NCBI RefSeq assembly: GCF_004138325.1 | Contig: NZ_SBLB01000014.1 | Span: 41,846 to 105,845 of the forward strand | Direction: 5' to 3' | Source: Spirosoma sordidisoli | Lineage (GTDB): Bacteria > Bacteroidota > Bacteroidia > Cytophagales > Spirosomataceae | Length of the DNA: 64,000 nucleotides | Part shown: positions 17,219 to 25,053 of the stretch, piece after piece | How the letters are laid out: the number at the start of each line of letters is the position of its first letter | How positions within the stretch are numbered: position 1 is the first letter of the stretch | Position numbers and translations under genes: made by a program | Notes under the pieces: model-generated | The model's database searches: none | The model's input: only the letters and a program-made list of their open reading frames with translations | What the model was told of the DNA's origin: nothing

Positions 17219-17764
17219 TTAGAGAAGTTCATTCCTATCAGCCAGCCAATCGCTCGACAGGTACGCATAGAGGACGGTATCCATCAACACATTATTTTTA
17301 ACGACACTGTCCCGGAGTAACCCTTCCCGACGAAAGCCGGCCTTTTCAAGTACCTTGATCGAGGCCGCATTGTGCGCCATTGGCTGCGCGTAAAGCCGGG
17401 TAAGCCTAAATTGCGCGAACGCATAGTCGATCATGGCCCTCAAGGCTGCCGACACAATCCCACGTCCCCAGTGCGCCTGTCCAAGCCAGTACCAAAGTTC
17501 GGCTGAAAACCGGTCAATGTCGTCGCCGATTCGTAGGCCAATATTGCCTACGGCTTCTCCGCCTACGTCAATAGCAAAGTTGGTTTCCAGTTCAGGGTCA
17601 ACGACGTATTGTATCCACCGCTGGGCATCGGGTTGGGTATATGGGTGAGGGAAGCTATCGCGGAGATGAAGCCAGATGGCTTTATTGTTGGCGTGCTGAG
17701 GCAGGTGATCTTCATCGCCGTATTGCCACGAGCGGATCAGACAGGGGCCACAATCAATTTTCAT
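17219..17764 (-). CDS. RimJ/RimL-type GNAT N-acetyltransferase
   Basis: About 181 aa from the ATG at 17764. The fold follows the ribosomal-protein-acetyltransferase type: GNIGLRIGDDIDRFSAELWYWLG, then the acetyl-CoA loop in HWGRGIVSAALRAMIDYAF and the C-terminal NAASIKVLEKAGFRREG motif. It uses acetyl-CoA to modify an amine. Its stop lies 6 bases before the megasynthase ATG, so the two are probably co-transcribed. It could tailor or detoxify the amine-rich product, but could equally be an unrelated housekeeping-type enzyme. Confidence 0.8.
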   Translation of the reverse strand: MKIDCGPCLIRSWQYGDEDHLPQHANNKAIWLHLRDSFPHPYTQPDAQRWIQYVVDPELETNFAIDVGGEAVGNIGLRIGDDIDRFSAELWYWLGQAHWGRGIVSAALRAMIDYAFAQFRLTRLYAQPMAHNAASIKVLEKAGFRREGLLRDSVVKNNVLMDTVLYAYLSSDWLADRNELL

Positions 17765-17916
17765 GGGTTGAGGTATAAAGAAGAAGCAGACTCTACATAT
17801 TAACATCGACTAATTAGAGCCACTGTTTTGACGGTAGAAACGGGAGTTGTCACCAAGTAAACAATACCAAGATTTCGCTGGATTTATGTAAAATATTTGG
17901 ATTTCGTTAAAAACAC

Positions 17917-17959
17917 GAGCGACAGGAGCGTAACCCACATAAGGTTACTCCTGTCGCTC
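17917..17959 (-). terminator. Strong hairpin terminator after the DUF305 gene
   Basis: GAGCGACAGGAG/CTCCTGTCGCTC with an extended GTAACC/GGTTAC stem and a short loop. Read on the minus strand it is followed by GTGTTTTT. It closes the DUF305 transcript and separates it from the GNAT-megasynthase operon. Confidence 0.8.
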
Positions 17960-17981
17960 TTATAAAAAACGTCTGCTTTCG

Positions 17982-18566
17982 TTACCGGGAGGCAATCTGA
18001 GCTTCGAGTTTTTTAAGTTCGGCGACCTCTTTTGTCTGAGCCTGAATGACTTTCCGAGCCATCATTTTCATCTTCTCCGTTTTTCCCTCCTTTAAAAAAG
18101 CGTTGGCCATGTCGATGCCCTGCTGATGGTGCTGTGCCATCATACTGGCAAAATCGTGATCCACATTGCCGTTCATCGAATGGCTGCCACCGTGCATAAT
18201 TTCCATACCTTTCTGCCCCAATTTTGAGGAAGACATTTGGGGCTTGTGGCTGCTGATGAACTGCGTCAGCTCCTTAATTTCGTTCTGATTAGCCGTTTTG
18301 ATTTTACCCGCTAAGGCTTTTACCTGTGCGTTTTTGCCCTGCCTGATTTCCATCTCCGACATCTCTACTGCCGATTGGTGGTGCATTTTAAGCATCATGG
18401 CAAAATCATGGTCGGGGTCGCCGGTCATCTTCATGCTCATCATCTGATTCATGCCGGATTGCATGGCCTTCATCATCCCGTTGCTGGCCGACTGCTGGGC
18501 CAATGTTGGTTGAGCGAGTAGTAGAGCCGCACTGAGTGAGACCACGGTGAACAGTTTGTTTTTCAT
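17982..18566 (-). CDS. Secreted tandem-DUF305 protein
   Basis: About 194 aa from MKNKLFTVV (ATG 18566), with a cleavable signal peptide ending near AQQ. Two DUF305 repeats each carry DHDFA-MM-HHQ: DPDHDFAMMLKMHHQSAVEMSEMEI and, later, VDHDFASMMAQHHQQGIDMANAF. It is Met- and His-rich throughout. The family is common around copper and silver resistance; the aspartate-histidine pairs look like metal ligands. It lies directly downstream of another DUF305 gene on the same strand, probably in one operon. Confidence 0.85.
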   Translation of the reverse strand: MKNKLFTVVSLSAALLLAQPTLAQQSASNGMMKAMQSGMNQMMSMKMTGDPDHDFAMMLKMHHQSAVEMSEMEIRQGKNAQVKALAGKIKTANQNEIKELTQFISSHKPQMSSSKLGQKGMEIMHGGSHSMNGNVDHDFASMMAQHHQQGIDMANAFLKEGKTEKMKMMARKVIQAQTKEVAELKKLEAQIASR

Positions 18567-18652
18567 ACGTATTGGCAACTTGATTAATTGAGAAATGACA
18601 AAACCGCCAACACGCGCTTTTAGGCAGTATCGGCGGCAGAATGTCGATAGAA

Positions 18653-19366
18653 TTATTTAAGTTCTGCGTTCGGTATGCCATGTTTATTAGCAAACGCAGC
18701 TAATTCCTTGAGGGCACTGGCCTGCTCCGTAATGATAATACTGGCCTCATCGGTCGGTGCTTTATCATTGCCGTACTTAAATTGAAGCGTGGCCATTGCG
18801 ATAGCCCCCTTGTGATGCTCAATCAACCGGCGCACAAAATCAACGTCCACATCGGCGGTGTTCGGAACCTTTGCATAGGCCTGAATCATCTGCTTCATGG
18901 CTGTTTTCATCTCCTTTTTGAACTGCTTATAAACGTTGGCATCTATCTTTTCGGGCGCGGGATGTCCGTTCAAAAACGATTGCAGACGTGTCTGGCTTTC
19001 CTTGTCGCCCTTAATGGCCATATCGGCCAGTTTCTTCGCTTCAGCGTGTTTGCCATACTGATTTTCAGCGGTTCCCAGATCAATGCTTCCCTGGTGGTGC
19101 ATCTTCATCATCATGGCGAAGTCCATGTCCGGGTCGCCCGTCATGTCCATGTTTTCCATATCGCGCATCATCTGCCCCAGTACCCGGTCCGATTCCCGGT
19201 CAAATGCTTGGTCGTTGGGATCATTCGATGAGGTCCGCGCACTGGCTTCCGTCAGGATTTCGGGTTCAATAGCTTCACTGCTATTCTTGTCGCACCCCGT
19301 CAGGGTGAGGGCCATAGCTAATGCCAGCCCGGTCAGGTTGGTTGCTGATAAAAAGTTCTTTTTCAT
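18653..19366 (-). CDS. DUF305 lipoprotein
   Basis: About 237 aa from MKKNFLSATN (ATG 19366), a lipoprotein with lipobox LTLTGC. It carries two DUF305-like units: MDMTGDPDMDFAMMMKMHHQGSI and, further on, VDVDFVRRLIEHHKGAIAMA. The longer frame upstream (to 19441) reads through a promoter-like stretch and is unlikely to be translated. With the secreted DUF305 gene downstream it forms a two-gene unit, the second DUF305 locus in the window; the first is the membrane version at 6166. Confidence 0.85.
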   Translation of the reverse strand: MKKNFLSATNLTGLALAMALTLTGCDKNSSEAIEPEILTEASARTSSNDPNDQAFDRESDRVLGQMMRDMENMDMTGDPDMDFAMMMKMHHQGSIDLGTAENQYGKHAEAKKLADMAIKGDKESQTRLQSFLNGHPAPEKIDANVYKQFKKEMKTAMKQMIQAYAKVPNTADVDVDFVRRLIEHHKGAIAMATLQFKYGNDKAPTDEASIIITEQASALKELAAFANKHGIPNAELK

Positions 19367-19530
19367 GCTGTTGAGTAATGTGATTTTACCCCTGTATAAC
19401 TGTGGGTAGTTTGTAAAGGTTGTTACAATATTCTCTACCAAGCTTATAGAATTTTTGGGTTAGGGTATTTTGGGGTTAATTAGCATCTGTTTTGAGTCGT
19501 AGAAGATGCTTAATTATTACTTTTTGTCCT

Positions 19531-20787
19531 ATGATACATGATATAGCTACCTTTACCAAGCTGATCCACGAGTATAAGCAAAGCCCTGATCTAACTTACC
19601 AAAGCTGGTTTTTGCACAACGAGGACCGCCTGAAAGCTTTCCGGTCAATTCGGCGCGGTGTACTTCAGGTTATCAGCGACGTTAAAGGCGGCTCGTTTCC
19701 TAACGATTTTAAAGGAAGTTCTTTAGAGTTTGTGCTAACCTGCATTACCGAGCAGAAGCAGGTTTTTGAGGGAGCATCTCACCCATTCTACTGGAAGCCA
19801 AAATTGCGTATTCCAGATATTTATGAGAATCAGGATCACAAGCGGTATTTCGGGCAGTTTCTGGAATGTTGCCTGAAGGCTACGAAGCCCGAAACGATAG
19901 TCAATGAGATAAATCGGCTTGATGGGTACAAAATCAAAGGTTTGGGGCCTGCCGTGGCCAGTATTCTTTACTTCCTTCACCCGACTTGGGTGCCCCCTTT
20001 TAATACCGCCATCATCAACGGATATAACCGCCTTTTTAATGAAAAGCGCAAGTTGGGTTCGTGGTCAGAGTATTTAGCTATTCGGGACAAGATGTTGGCC
20101 ATCAATTCTGAGTATCGGCATATACTATCAAACGACTTAGGCGCATTAGCCGGGCTGTTATTTGAAGTTGGTTCGGGGAACTTACTGGTGCCGGGTCTGG
20201 CCGACCAGCCTGCGGCTGAACGTGAAAAAGTCGAGAAACAATTATCGAAACGCCACAAGGACGTGGTCAGCGATCAGCAAGAAGAACAGACCCATTCCGA
20301 AATGCAGCATCACCTACTGACAATTGGCCGAGCTTTAGGCTATGACGTTGCAGTAGCCCGGAACGATATGTCCCGGCAATACAATGGGCAAGCCTTTTCC
20401 TTTATCAGTTTACCCAGTCTTCCCATTTTGCCTGTGTCGTCCGAGACGGCCCAAACCATCAGCCTGATCGACGCAGTGTGGTTGGAAAAGAATACAGGTC
20501 GAATTATATGCGCTTTCGAGGTAGAAAAAAGCACATCTATTTACTCTGGAATCCTGCGCCTGACCGACCTGACCTGCTCCTTACCCGACCATGCAACAAC
20601 CCTGTACTTAGTGATCCCGGATAGTCGTCGAAAAGAGGTTGAAATGCAATTGACCCGCCCGTCTATTCGGCAGACGAATACGCTGATTCGCTACATTCTA
20701 ATGTCCGAGCTACGCACACACTGCGACGCGCTTTGCAAGTTTGGGGATAGCCACCGGGTATTGGATAAGATAGCGAGGTCTGTTTAA
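19531..20787 (+). CDS. Putative restriction-endonuclease-like protein (HhH + PD-(D/E)xK)
   Basis: About 418 aa from the ATG at 19531; the frame runs up to a TTG at 19492 but the ATG is clearer. The N-terminal half is helical with a helix-hairpin-helix-like element, KGLGPAVASILYFL (about 134-148). The C-terminal half has a nuclease-like core: IDAVWLEK (about 313), beta strand, then CAFEVEKST (about 327-335), giving D...E-x-E-K, followed by SGILRLTDL. This core resembles restriction-enzyme-like families, but no methyltransferase lies nearby. The function is inferred from motifs only. Confidence 0.55.
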   Translation: MIHDIATFTKLIHEYKQSPDLTYQSWFLHNEDRLKAFRSIRRGVLQVISDVKGGSFPNDFKGSSLEFVLTCITEQKQVFEGASHPFYWKPKLRIPDIYENQDHKRYFGQFLECCLKATKPETIVNEINRLDGYKIKGLGPAVASILYFLHPTWVPPFNTAIINGYNRLFNEKRKLGSWSEYLAIRDKMLAINSEYRHILSNDLGALAGLLFEVGSGNLLVPGLADQPAAEREKVEKQLSKRHKDVVSDQQEEQTHSEMQHHLLTIGRALGYDVAVARNDMSRQYNGQAFSFISLPSLPILPVSSETAQTISLIDAVWLEKNTGRIICAFEVEKSTSIYSGILRLTDLTCSLPDHATTLYLVIPDSRRKEVEMQLTRPSIRQTNTLIRYILMSELRTHCDALCKFGDSHRVLDKIARSV

Positions 20788-20824
20788 ATACCAATTTTTA
20801 ATTCAGACAAGTTGGCTCTTCAGA

Positions 20825-21304
20825 TTAAGACAATGGTTTCCCACACTCCACATGAAAGGCATAGTCTTCCGCGCTTAAGTTCATGCGTAATAATCCATCC
20901 ATGCTCATGTCGTGTCGTTCGAGGACGTAACGCCGGAAAGGGAAGCTCCTCCTGGCCTGGTCAAGGCCACGCTCCCGCTCCGCCTGGCGCAGGCCGTCAT
21001 GGGGCAACCCGTCCAAGTATTCCTCAAAGTAAATTCCTAACAATTCACGGGCCGAGCGGCTTTCTTGTTGCGGGTTTAGGTGCTTTTGCAGCCACTCTAA
21101 CAGGTCTTCGGGTGTGGCAATTTCCTCACCTGCTGACTCATCAATGGCTTTCTTAAAGACACTCAGTTCGTTGGCCCTGTTGTAATAGCAATAGGTCGCG
21201 TTACCGATGCGGAACATCCGCGCCATATAGTCCCGTTGCTCTTCAGGCAATTCGGCTAACATAGCCGCTTGATTTTGATTGTATTTTTCGATAGGATGAC
21301 GCAT
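20825..21304 (-). CDS. Conserved-looking hypothetical protein (159 aa)
   Basis: A soluble, charged, mostly helical protein with LPEEQRDYMARMFRIGNATYCYYNR near the start and SFPFRRYVLERHD near the end. No domain recognised and no membrane segments. It follows closely after an interrupted gene on the same strand (stop at 21307), as the last gene of a small minus-strand group starting at 22752. Confidence 0.55.
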   Translation of the reverse strand: MRHPIEKYNQNQAAMLAELPEEQRDYMARMFRIGNATYCYYNRANELSVFKKAIDESAGEEIATPEDLLEWLQKHLNPQQESRSARELLGIYFEEYLDGLPHDGLRQAERERGLDQARRSFPFRRYVLERHDMSMDGLLRMNLSAEDYAFHVECGKPLS

Positions 21305-21306
21305 AC

Positions 21307-21705
21307 TTATTCAGAGCCTGGCGAATCCACCGCATCGGCGGACCGGCCGGATGGCATTTTCATTTTCTCCGGTTTACCGTAAATCTTACTATCTTCTTCG
21401 CTTTGATAATAAACCCGACTGTCCGTTTCGCTTCTGGGCAATTCGCCGAAGTGAATACGCTTGATGGTATAAATCTGAGCTTAATCCAGCTTAATTCGTT
21501 CGCGCTCGGCAGGTAGTTTGTTCTTCAGAATGACATCAAACACGATACCGTCTTCTGTAAACTCTGGATTCCAAAGGGCATCATGGTTAAGGAACAACGG
21601 CGTATGCCACCAACGGGTTACTGTGCGCTCGGTCGGCGGGACAATCTCAAAATAGTTAGCGTACAGCCAGTAATGGCACTGAGTATCTTCAATATCACCC
21701 AGCAT
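21307..21705 (-). pseudogene. Small gene interrupted by an in-frame TAA
   Basis: From the ATG at 21705, 74 codons read MLGDIEDTQCHYWLYANYFE and end in a TAA at 21481-21483. The same frame then stays open for 57 more codons (AQIYTIKRIHFGELPRSE onward) to a TAA at 21307. The frame is also open for about 15 codons above the ATG. The downstream part has protein-like composition and joins smoothly to the upstream part, so one gene of about 130 codons with an internal stop is likelier than chance. Function unknown. The 74-codon part could still be translated. Confidence 0.4.
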
Positions 21706-21804
21706 TTGCTGAAGGATGGCTGGTAGGGTTGCCTCTTCTATAATTTCTGTTCAATCTAAGCTGCTTATCTGGATGTCGCAAAAAAAGGATACCAATTGGT
21801 AATG

Positions 21805-22094
21805 TTATTGCTCAACCAAATGCAAAAGCCGGGCCTGAGCCTTCTGTTGGTCGGACTCATTGAGCGAATAAAATTCTACGCAGCCATTAACTAAACGAAC
21901 GCATCCCACCGCCCCATGCTGTCCCGGTATATGACCGAATAACCTGCCAGGTCTCCGAGTTCAGCGCGGATATCGTCCAGCACATTTTCCATGTCGTTTG
22001 TTACGCTTTTGCTGCCCAAGTCGAGGTCTATGATGGCGATTATATTGTCGTCAATACTGTAGGTGTAATCTGCGCGAAAGGGTTTTTTCTTCAT
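21805..22094 (-). pseudogene. Hypothetical protein gene with a probable 1-base frameshift
   Basis: From MKKKPFRADYTYS (ATG 22094) the frame ends at a TAG (21891-21893) after GRWDAFV. In the neighbouring frame the sequence continues RLVNGCVEFYSLNESDQQ to a TAA at 21805. Restoring one G between GCG and TT would give GRWDA-V-RLVNGCVEFYSL, a continuous protein of about 96 residues. This is either a sequencing/assembly error or a recent deletion. No family recognised; it lies just downstream of the XRE gene. Confidence 0.5.
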
Positions 22095-22114
22095 GGCCAA
22101 GGTTAGGTTGAGTG

Positions 22115-22495
22115 TTAAGGTTGCTGCTCCAATCTCTCCCAATCTTTAATGAATTGGTTGAGGATAGCCAATTTTTTACGATCCAGGAGACCTAATTCCT
22201 TGCGAAGGCTAAGTGCTTCGGTCAGTCTCATTGGGGCAAACTCCGTGTCGGTGGAATCAGGATTCACCAGCCACTCAAAATTGAGTTGATGCTGCTGCCG
22301 ATAGTAATGACAGACCCGCAACACCATTGAAATAGATGAGTTTAGGCCATTTTCGATCCGGTAGATGAGGTTTTGCGTTGTGCCGATCTGATCGGCAACC
22401 TCCTGTTGGCTCAGGCCGGTAAACTTTCTGAATGTAGCCAGCCGCTGACCGATCAGCGTGGCGTGGGCTTGTGTCACTTGCTCCAGCGTGTTCAT
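22115..22495 (-). CDS. XRE-family DNA-binding regulator
   Basis: A 126-aa protein with a Cro/CI-type helix-turn-helix at about residues 18-55 (LSQQEVADQIGTTQNLIYRIENG). A C-terminal region contains FEWLVNPDSTDTEFAPM. It is similar in layout to the protein at 43345 (DWLFNPDNTDLP), so the two are probably distant paralogues. It follows the 22510-22752 gene with a 14-base gap and probably helps control the repeat-rich intergenic region above 22752. Confidence 0.8.
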   Translation of the reverse strand: MNTLEQVTQAHATLIGQRLATFRKFTGLSQQEVADQIGTTQNLIYRIENGLNSSISMVLRVCHYYRQQHQLNFEWLVNPDSTDTEFAPMRLTEALSLRKELGLLDRKKLAILNQFIKDWERLEQQP

Positions 22496-22509
22496 AAACG
22501 TTGAGCGAA

Positions 22510-22752
22510 TTACGACTCTTCTAATTTCTTTATTTTTTCCAACGTCTTGAGCACTTCAGTATTGCCGTAAAAAACCTCTTCCAGAAACTCGCGCATATTC
22601 TTTCCCATGAGGGCCGATACCATCTTCAAATCCCGATGCATATAAGGTTCCAGTAGCATCGTCTTGTATTCGTTCGGGTTGGCTTTTTCTTCCCGCCTGA
22701 CCTTCGATTTAGGTCGGCCAGGCCCTTTGCTTTCTTCGGATTCGCTGTTCAT
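22510..22752 (-). CDS. Small basic DNA-binding-like protein
   Basis: An 80-aa protein from the ATG at 22752. An N-terminal GPGRPKSK stretch (AT-hook-like) leads into a C-terminal helix pair (YMHRDLKMVSALMGKNMREFLEEVF) that looks like a ribbon-helix-helix or DUF3408-type dimerisation unit. It is the first gene of its transcript, with a perfect -7 box and 17-bp repeats between promoter and ATG, so autorepression is likely. It could be an antitoxin or partition-type adaptor; no partner toxin is evident. Confidence 0.6.
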   Translation of the reverse strand: MNSESEESKGPGRPKSKVRREEKANPNEYKTMLLEPYMHRDLKMVSALMGKNMREFLEEVFYGNTEVLKTLEKIKKLEES

Positions 22753-22796
22753 AATTTGTGTGCATTTATAGATACTATGCACTACTGACAAAGGTA
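22751..22796 (-). promoter_or_regulatory. Minus-strand promoter with two 17-bp repeats
   Basis: A perfect -7 box TACCTTTG (minus strand, 22789-22796) is followed by a repeat unit TAGTGCATAGTATCTAT (22768-22784) and a weaker one (22751-22767), which reach the ATG at 22752. They match the three units at 23040-23090 in opposite orientation, so one regulator may bind both sides. Confidence 0.55.
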
Positions 22797-22833
22797 GCAA
22801 ATAGTTGGTTGATGGCAATCGTAGCCAGCCGCC

Positions 22834-22886
22834 CGCGCTGGCACCAACCCTCGCTTACTCCGTGCGCTCAGGTCCGTGCCAGCGCG
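22834..22886. repeat. 11-bp perfect inverted repeat
   Basis: CGCGCTGGCAC (22834-22844) and GTGCCAGCGCG (22876-22886) enclose 31 bases; an A-run follows. This GC-rich stem stands in an otherwise AT-leaning 350-base intergenic stretch (22753-23105). It could be a structured RNA leader, a terminator read on the minus strand (the A-run gives U's only upstream) or a protein site. Confidence 0.5.
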
Positions 22887-23039
22887 AAAAAAGCACCGGT
22901 TCGTACCTCACCCGTGCTAACCTGAGTCCAGCCTTAATTGTCTGGTATAATGGATTTTAGCTATATGAGTTTCCTGTGTCAAACAGCCGGAAAAACAAAA
23001 AGGGCCAAAGGGGAACAAAGAGCAATTTACATCAAAAAT

Positions 23040-23094
23040 AAGTGCAAAAATAATTATAGTGCATTGTATTTATTAGTGCTTTGTATTATCTTTA
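23040..23094 (+). promoter_or_regulatory. Three tandem 17-bp repeats over a promoter
   Basis: Units start at 23040, 23057 and 23074, exactly 17 bp apart, with core (T/A)AGTGC and a following TTGTATT in the last two. A -33 TTG (23064-23066) and -7 TATCTTTA (23087-23094), 20 bases apart, lie inside the array and drive the small genes from 23106. Repression by a protein binding the array is the simplest reading. Confidence 0.6.
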
Positions 23095-23105
23095 CAGAGT
23101 AATCA

Positions 23106-23321
23106 ATGATACAGAAAAGCATCGCAACGGCGAACCGTATGAAAACTTTCAGCCAACACAAGACCGAACAACCGACCGGAGATACAAACCGCCAGACGGT
23201 CAACTCATCCGAAACCCGCCCCAACTGGCATAATGACGAGGTGCGCGGAACGCTTGACCCCCTAATTCAAGCCCTGTTTATGCCATCGGTGGAGGAGTTT
23301 GTAAACGAGTACCAATACTAA
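23106..23321 (+). CDS. Hypothetical protein (71 aa)
   Basis: A polar 71-residue protein rich in Thr, Asn and Gln, with an acidic C-terminus (PSVEEFVNEYQY). No domain recognised. It is the first gene after the repeat-controlled promoter, 12 bases from the -7 box, and heads a run of small plus-strand genes. Confidence 0.5.
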   Translation: MIQKSIATANRMKTFSQHKTEQPTGDTNRQTVNSSETRPNWHNDEVRGTLDPLIQALFMPSVEEFVNEYQY

Positions 23322-23332
23322 TCCTTTCAGCT

Positions 23333-23560
23333 ATGACAACGACCATGACGCTGGAACTTGAATTGGAAATTGTGTTCAGCCACACGCCCGGAACCTCCGC
23401 CGATTACTGGCATCCCGGCGACCCCGCCGAGGTGGACATTAAGGCGGTCAAGCTCGGTACTCACCTGATACCCCTTAGTTGCTTTAGCAGCGACGACCAA
23501 GAAGCCATTCAGGAAGCCGCCCTAACCGAAGCCGAAGAATACGAACCTGATTACAATTAA
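23333..23560 (+). CDS. Small acidic hypothetical protein (75 aa)
   Basis: It begins MTTTMTLELELEIVFSH and ends EAEEYEPDYN, with a beta-rich start and a strongly acidic tail. A Tyr-Trp-His-Pro-Gly stretch near residue 24 may mark a conserved turn. It is separated from the previous gene by 11 bases, so co-transcribed. Function unknown. Confidence 0.55.
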   Translation: MTTTMTLELELEIVFSHTPGTSADYWHPGDPAEVDIKAVKLGTHLIPLSCFSSDDQEAIQEAALTEAEEYEPDYN

Positions 23561-23571
23561 CCAAACTAACG

Positions 23572-23598
23572 GCCCGGTGGGGCAACCACCTACCGGGC
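23572..23598 (+). other. Intercistronic hairpin
   Basis: GCCCGGT (23572-23578) pairs with ACCGGGC (23592-23598) around a short loop. No U-run follows, so it is more likely an RNA-processing or stabilising stem in the small-gene operon than a terminator. Confidence 0.35.
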
Positions 23599-23628
23599 TA
23601 CACTTTCAACCCTCAAACAACTAATGCC

Positions 23629-24342
23629 ATGAAAACCAACGGCAAAGCAGTAGCAGTAAACAACCAAACCAACCAATCCGAACCGATGGAGACAACAACC
23701 GCCCCCGCCCTGACCGCCGAGGTCGCCGAATTAGTCACCGCCCCTACCCTGCAAACGTGGGAGAAAGTACACCCGCTAACGGGCGAGGTGGTCAGCAAGT
23801 ATAAGTATCTGGAAGGCCACCCCCGGCAGTACCGTTTCGACGCAAAAGAAGGGGTTTTTAACATCAACGGCGTGGAGAAAATTGGGCGAACGCTCACGTT
23901 TCAGCCGTTGGCGTGGCGGATTTTTCGGGATAATATCCTGAACATGGGGACGAAAAATTGGGCTGAAATTTTCTTCATTGACGCGCAGAATTGCGTTTCG
24001 GCGGTACTCTTTCACGGGTATTCGGTGGATAATATTTTCCGCTTGATTGAGCCGCTATACTACGACGACAAAACTCTTGCCGACGTGGTGATTACAGCCA
24101 CCGCCGAGAAGAAGGAGAACAACAAAATCCAGCCCAAAGGGACGTACTATATTGGTAGTTTCAGTTACCAGTTTGGCGACCCCGAACACAGCCGCGAACT
24201 AAAAGGGTTTGCCGAAAGCCGCCGACTGTTCCGGCAGGAGACCCTTACCGACGTGGCCGACGTGAAAACGTCGCACAACTTCTACAACCCGTTTGCCGAA
24301 GGCAATAACGGCGAGGATGAAACGGCCTTACTCACGAAGTAA
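23629..24342 (+). CDS. Plasmid-type conserved hypothetical protein (237 aa)
   Basis: A 237-aa soluble protein. The first 45 residues are Thr/Ala-rich and look disordered. A folded part (about 60-205) has many aromatic residues (YKYLEGHPRQYRFD, LAWRIFRDNILNMG, VLFHGYSVDNIF), and the tail is acidic. The alternating hydrophobic pattern plus acidic tail resembles single-strand-binding or accessory replication proteins, but no motif proves it. It is the largest of the small-gene run and lies upstream of a RecE-like nuclease, which hints at a DNA-processing role. Confidence 0.55.
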   Translation: MKTNGKAVAVNNQTNQSEPMETTTAPALTAEVAELVTAPTLQTWEKVHPLTGEVVSKYKYLEGHPRQYRFDAKEGVFNINGVEKIGRTLTFQPLAWRIFRDNILNMGTKNWAEIFFIDAQNCVSAVLFHGYSVDNIFRLIEPLYYDDKTLADVVITATAEKKENNKIQPKGTYYIGSFSYQFGDPEHSRELKGFAESRRLFRQETLTDVADVKTSHNFYNPFAEGNNGEDETALLTK

Positions 24343-24417
24343 ATAGGAACGGGCCGGACATTCCGCCTGTCAGGTAACAGCGTAACGGCTGAGAGTCTGG
24401 CCCCCTCCTACCCTTTA

Positions 24418-24582
24418 ATGATGTACGAGTTTCTGACGACTGACGGGCGGAGGTTCAGCACTTTATTCAGCCCGCGAGAGATAGCCCCAACATGGTGTTT
24501 TGATGCTTACGACGAGGAAGGTAACAGCCACGTCATTCTAACTAAAGAGACCAATTTTCTAACCTTTCAATACAATCAATGA
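24418..24582 (+). CDS. Small hypothetical protein (54 aa)
   Basis: ATG at 24418 (a second ATG follows directly at 24421); reads MMYEFLTTDGRRFSTLFSPR and ends TNFLTFQYNQ. It sits tightly between neighbours: its stop ends at 24582 and the next ATG is 24584. Aromatic and compact, probably one small beta domain. Function unknown. Confidence 0.5.
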   Translation: MMYEFLTTDGRRFSTLFSPREIAPTWCFDAYDEEGNSHVILTKETNFLTFQYNQ

Positions 24583-24583
24583 T

Positions 24584-24961
24584 ATGAGCAAGTTAACCAA
24601 AGTAATCAGCATTGACCCGACCCGCCAGGTTGTGGAAGAAATCGAATTGGACGTAAATAACCTACGCGCCCTGTACGAGCATATTGGATGCCGGACGATT
24701 GACGTAGTGTGCCGCCAGCCAAATGGCGACGCGCTGACAGTGGACGATGAAGCCCTGTTAGTAGAGCCGCAGCCGCCAGCCTTTGAATTTGAAGGTTTTT
24801 CCGGCAGTATTCACGGTATCGCTATTGTGTCAGGGTGTAACCGAAACGGTAGAAGTACGGCTCCCAAAATGACGGTAGAAGAAGTACGCGAGAAGGTTAA
24901 ATTTATTGGCGACGTATATACAGAGCCGTTTTTGATGGTTGTGTCATTTGATTGGCCGTAA
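24584..24961 (+). CDS. DUF3846-like protein
   Basis: A 125-aa protein. The order VISIDPTRQVVEEIELD, LRALYEHIGC, VDDEALLVEPQPP, then GIAIVSGCNRNG resembles the DUF3846 family of plasmid and phage proteins of unknown function. It is separated by one base from the small gene before it. No catalytic residues are evident. Confidence 0.55.
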   Translation: MSKLTKVISIDPTRQVVEEIELDVNNLRALYEHIGCRTIDVVCRQPNGDALTVDDEALLVEPQPPAFEFEGFSGSIHGIAIVSGCNRNGRSTAPKMTVEEVREKVKFIGDVYTEPFLMVVSFDWP

Positions 24962-24966
24962 CAAAA

Positions 24967-24988
24967 GCAGGGGGTACTTCCCCCCTGC
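24967..24988 (+). other. Intercistronic GC hairpin
   Basis: GCAGGGGG / CCCCCTGC with a 6-base loop, directly after the DUF3846-like stop. No U-run follows. It may shield the upstream transcript end or slow translation of the nuclease gene, whose ATG is 65 bases away. Confidence 0.4.
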
Positions 24989-25053
24989 ACCCCCGCCGTT
25001 CCAGCCTATGCCCATTTAGCCGGTCTCTTTTCCCCTTTGGCCCTTTATCAACT

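Noticed and set aside
19377..19430. TTGTAA/TTTACAA-like words before the DUF305 lipoprotein gene
   Set aside because: They resemble the copper half-sites, but spacing and the -7 position do not fit the five-member pattern.
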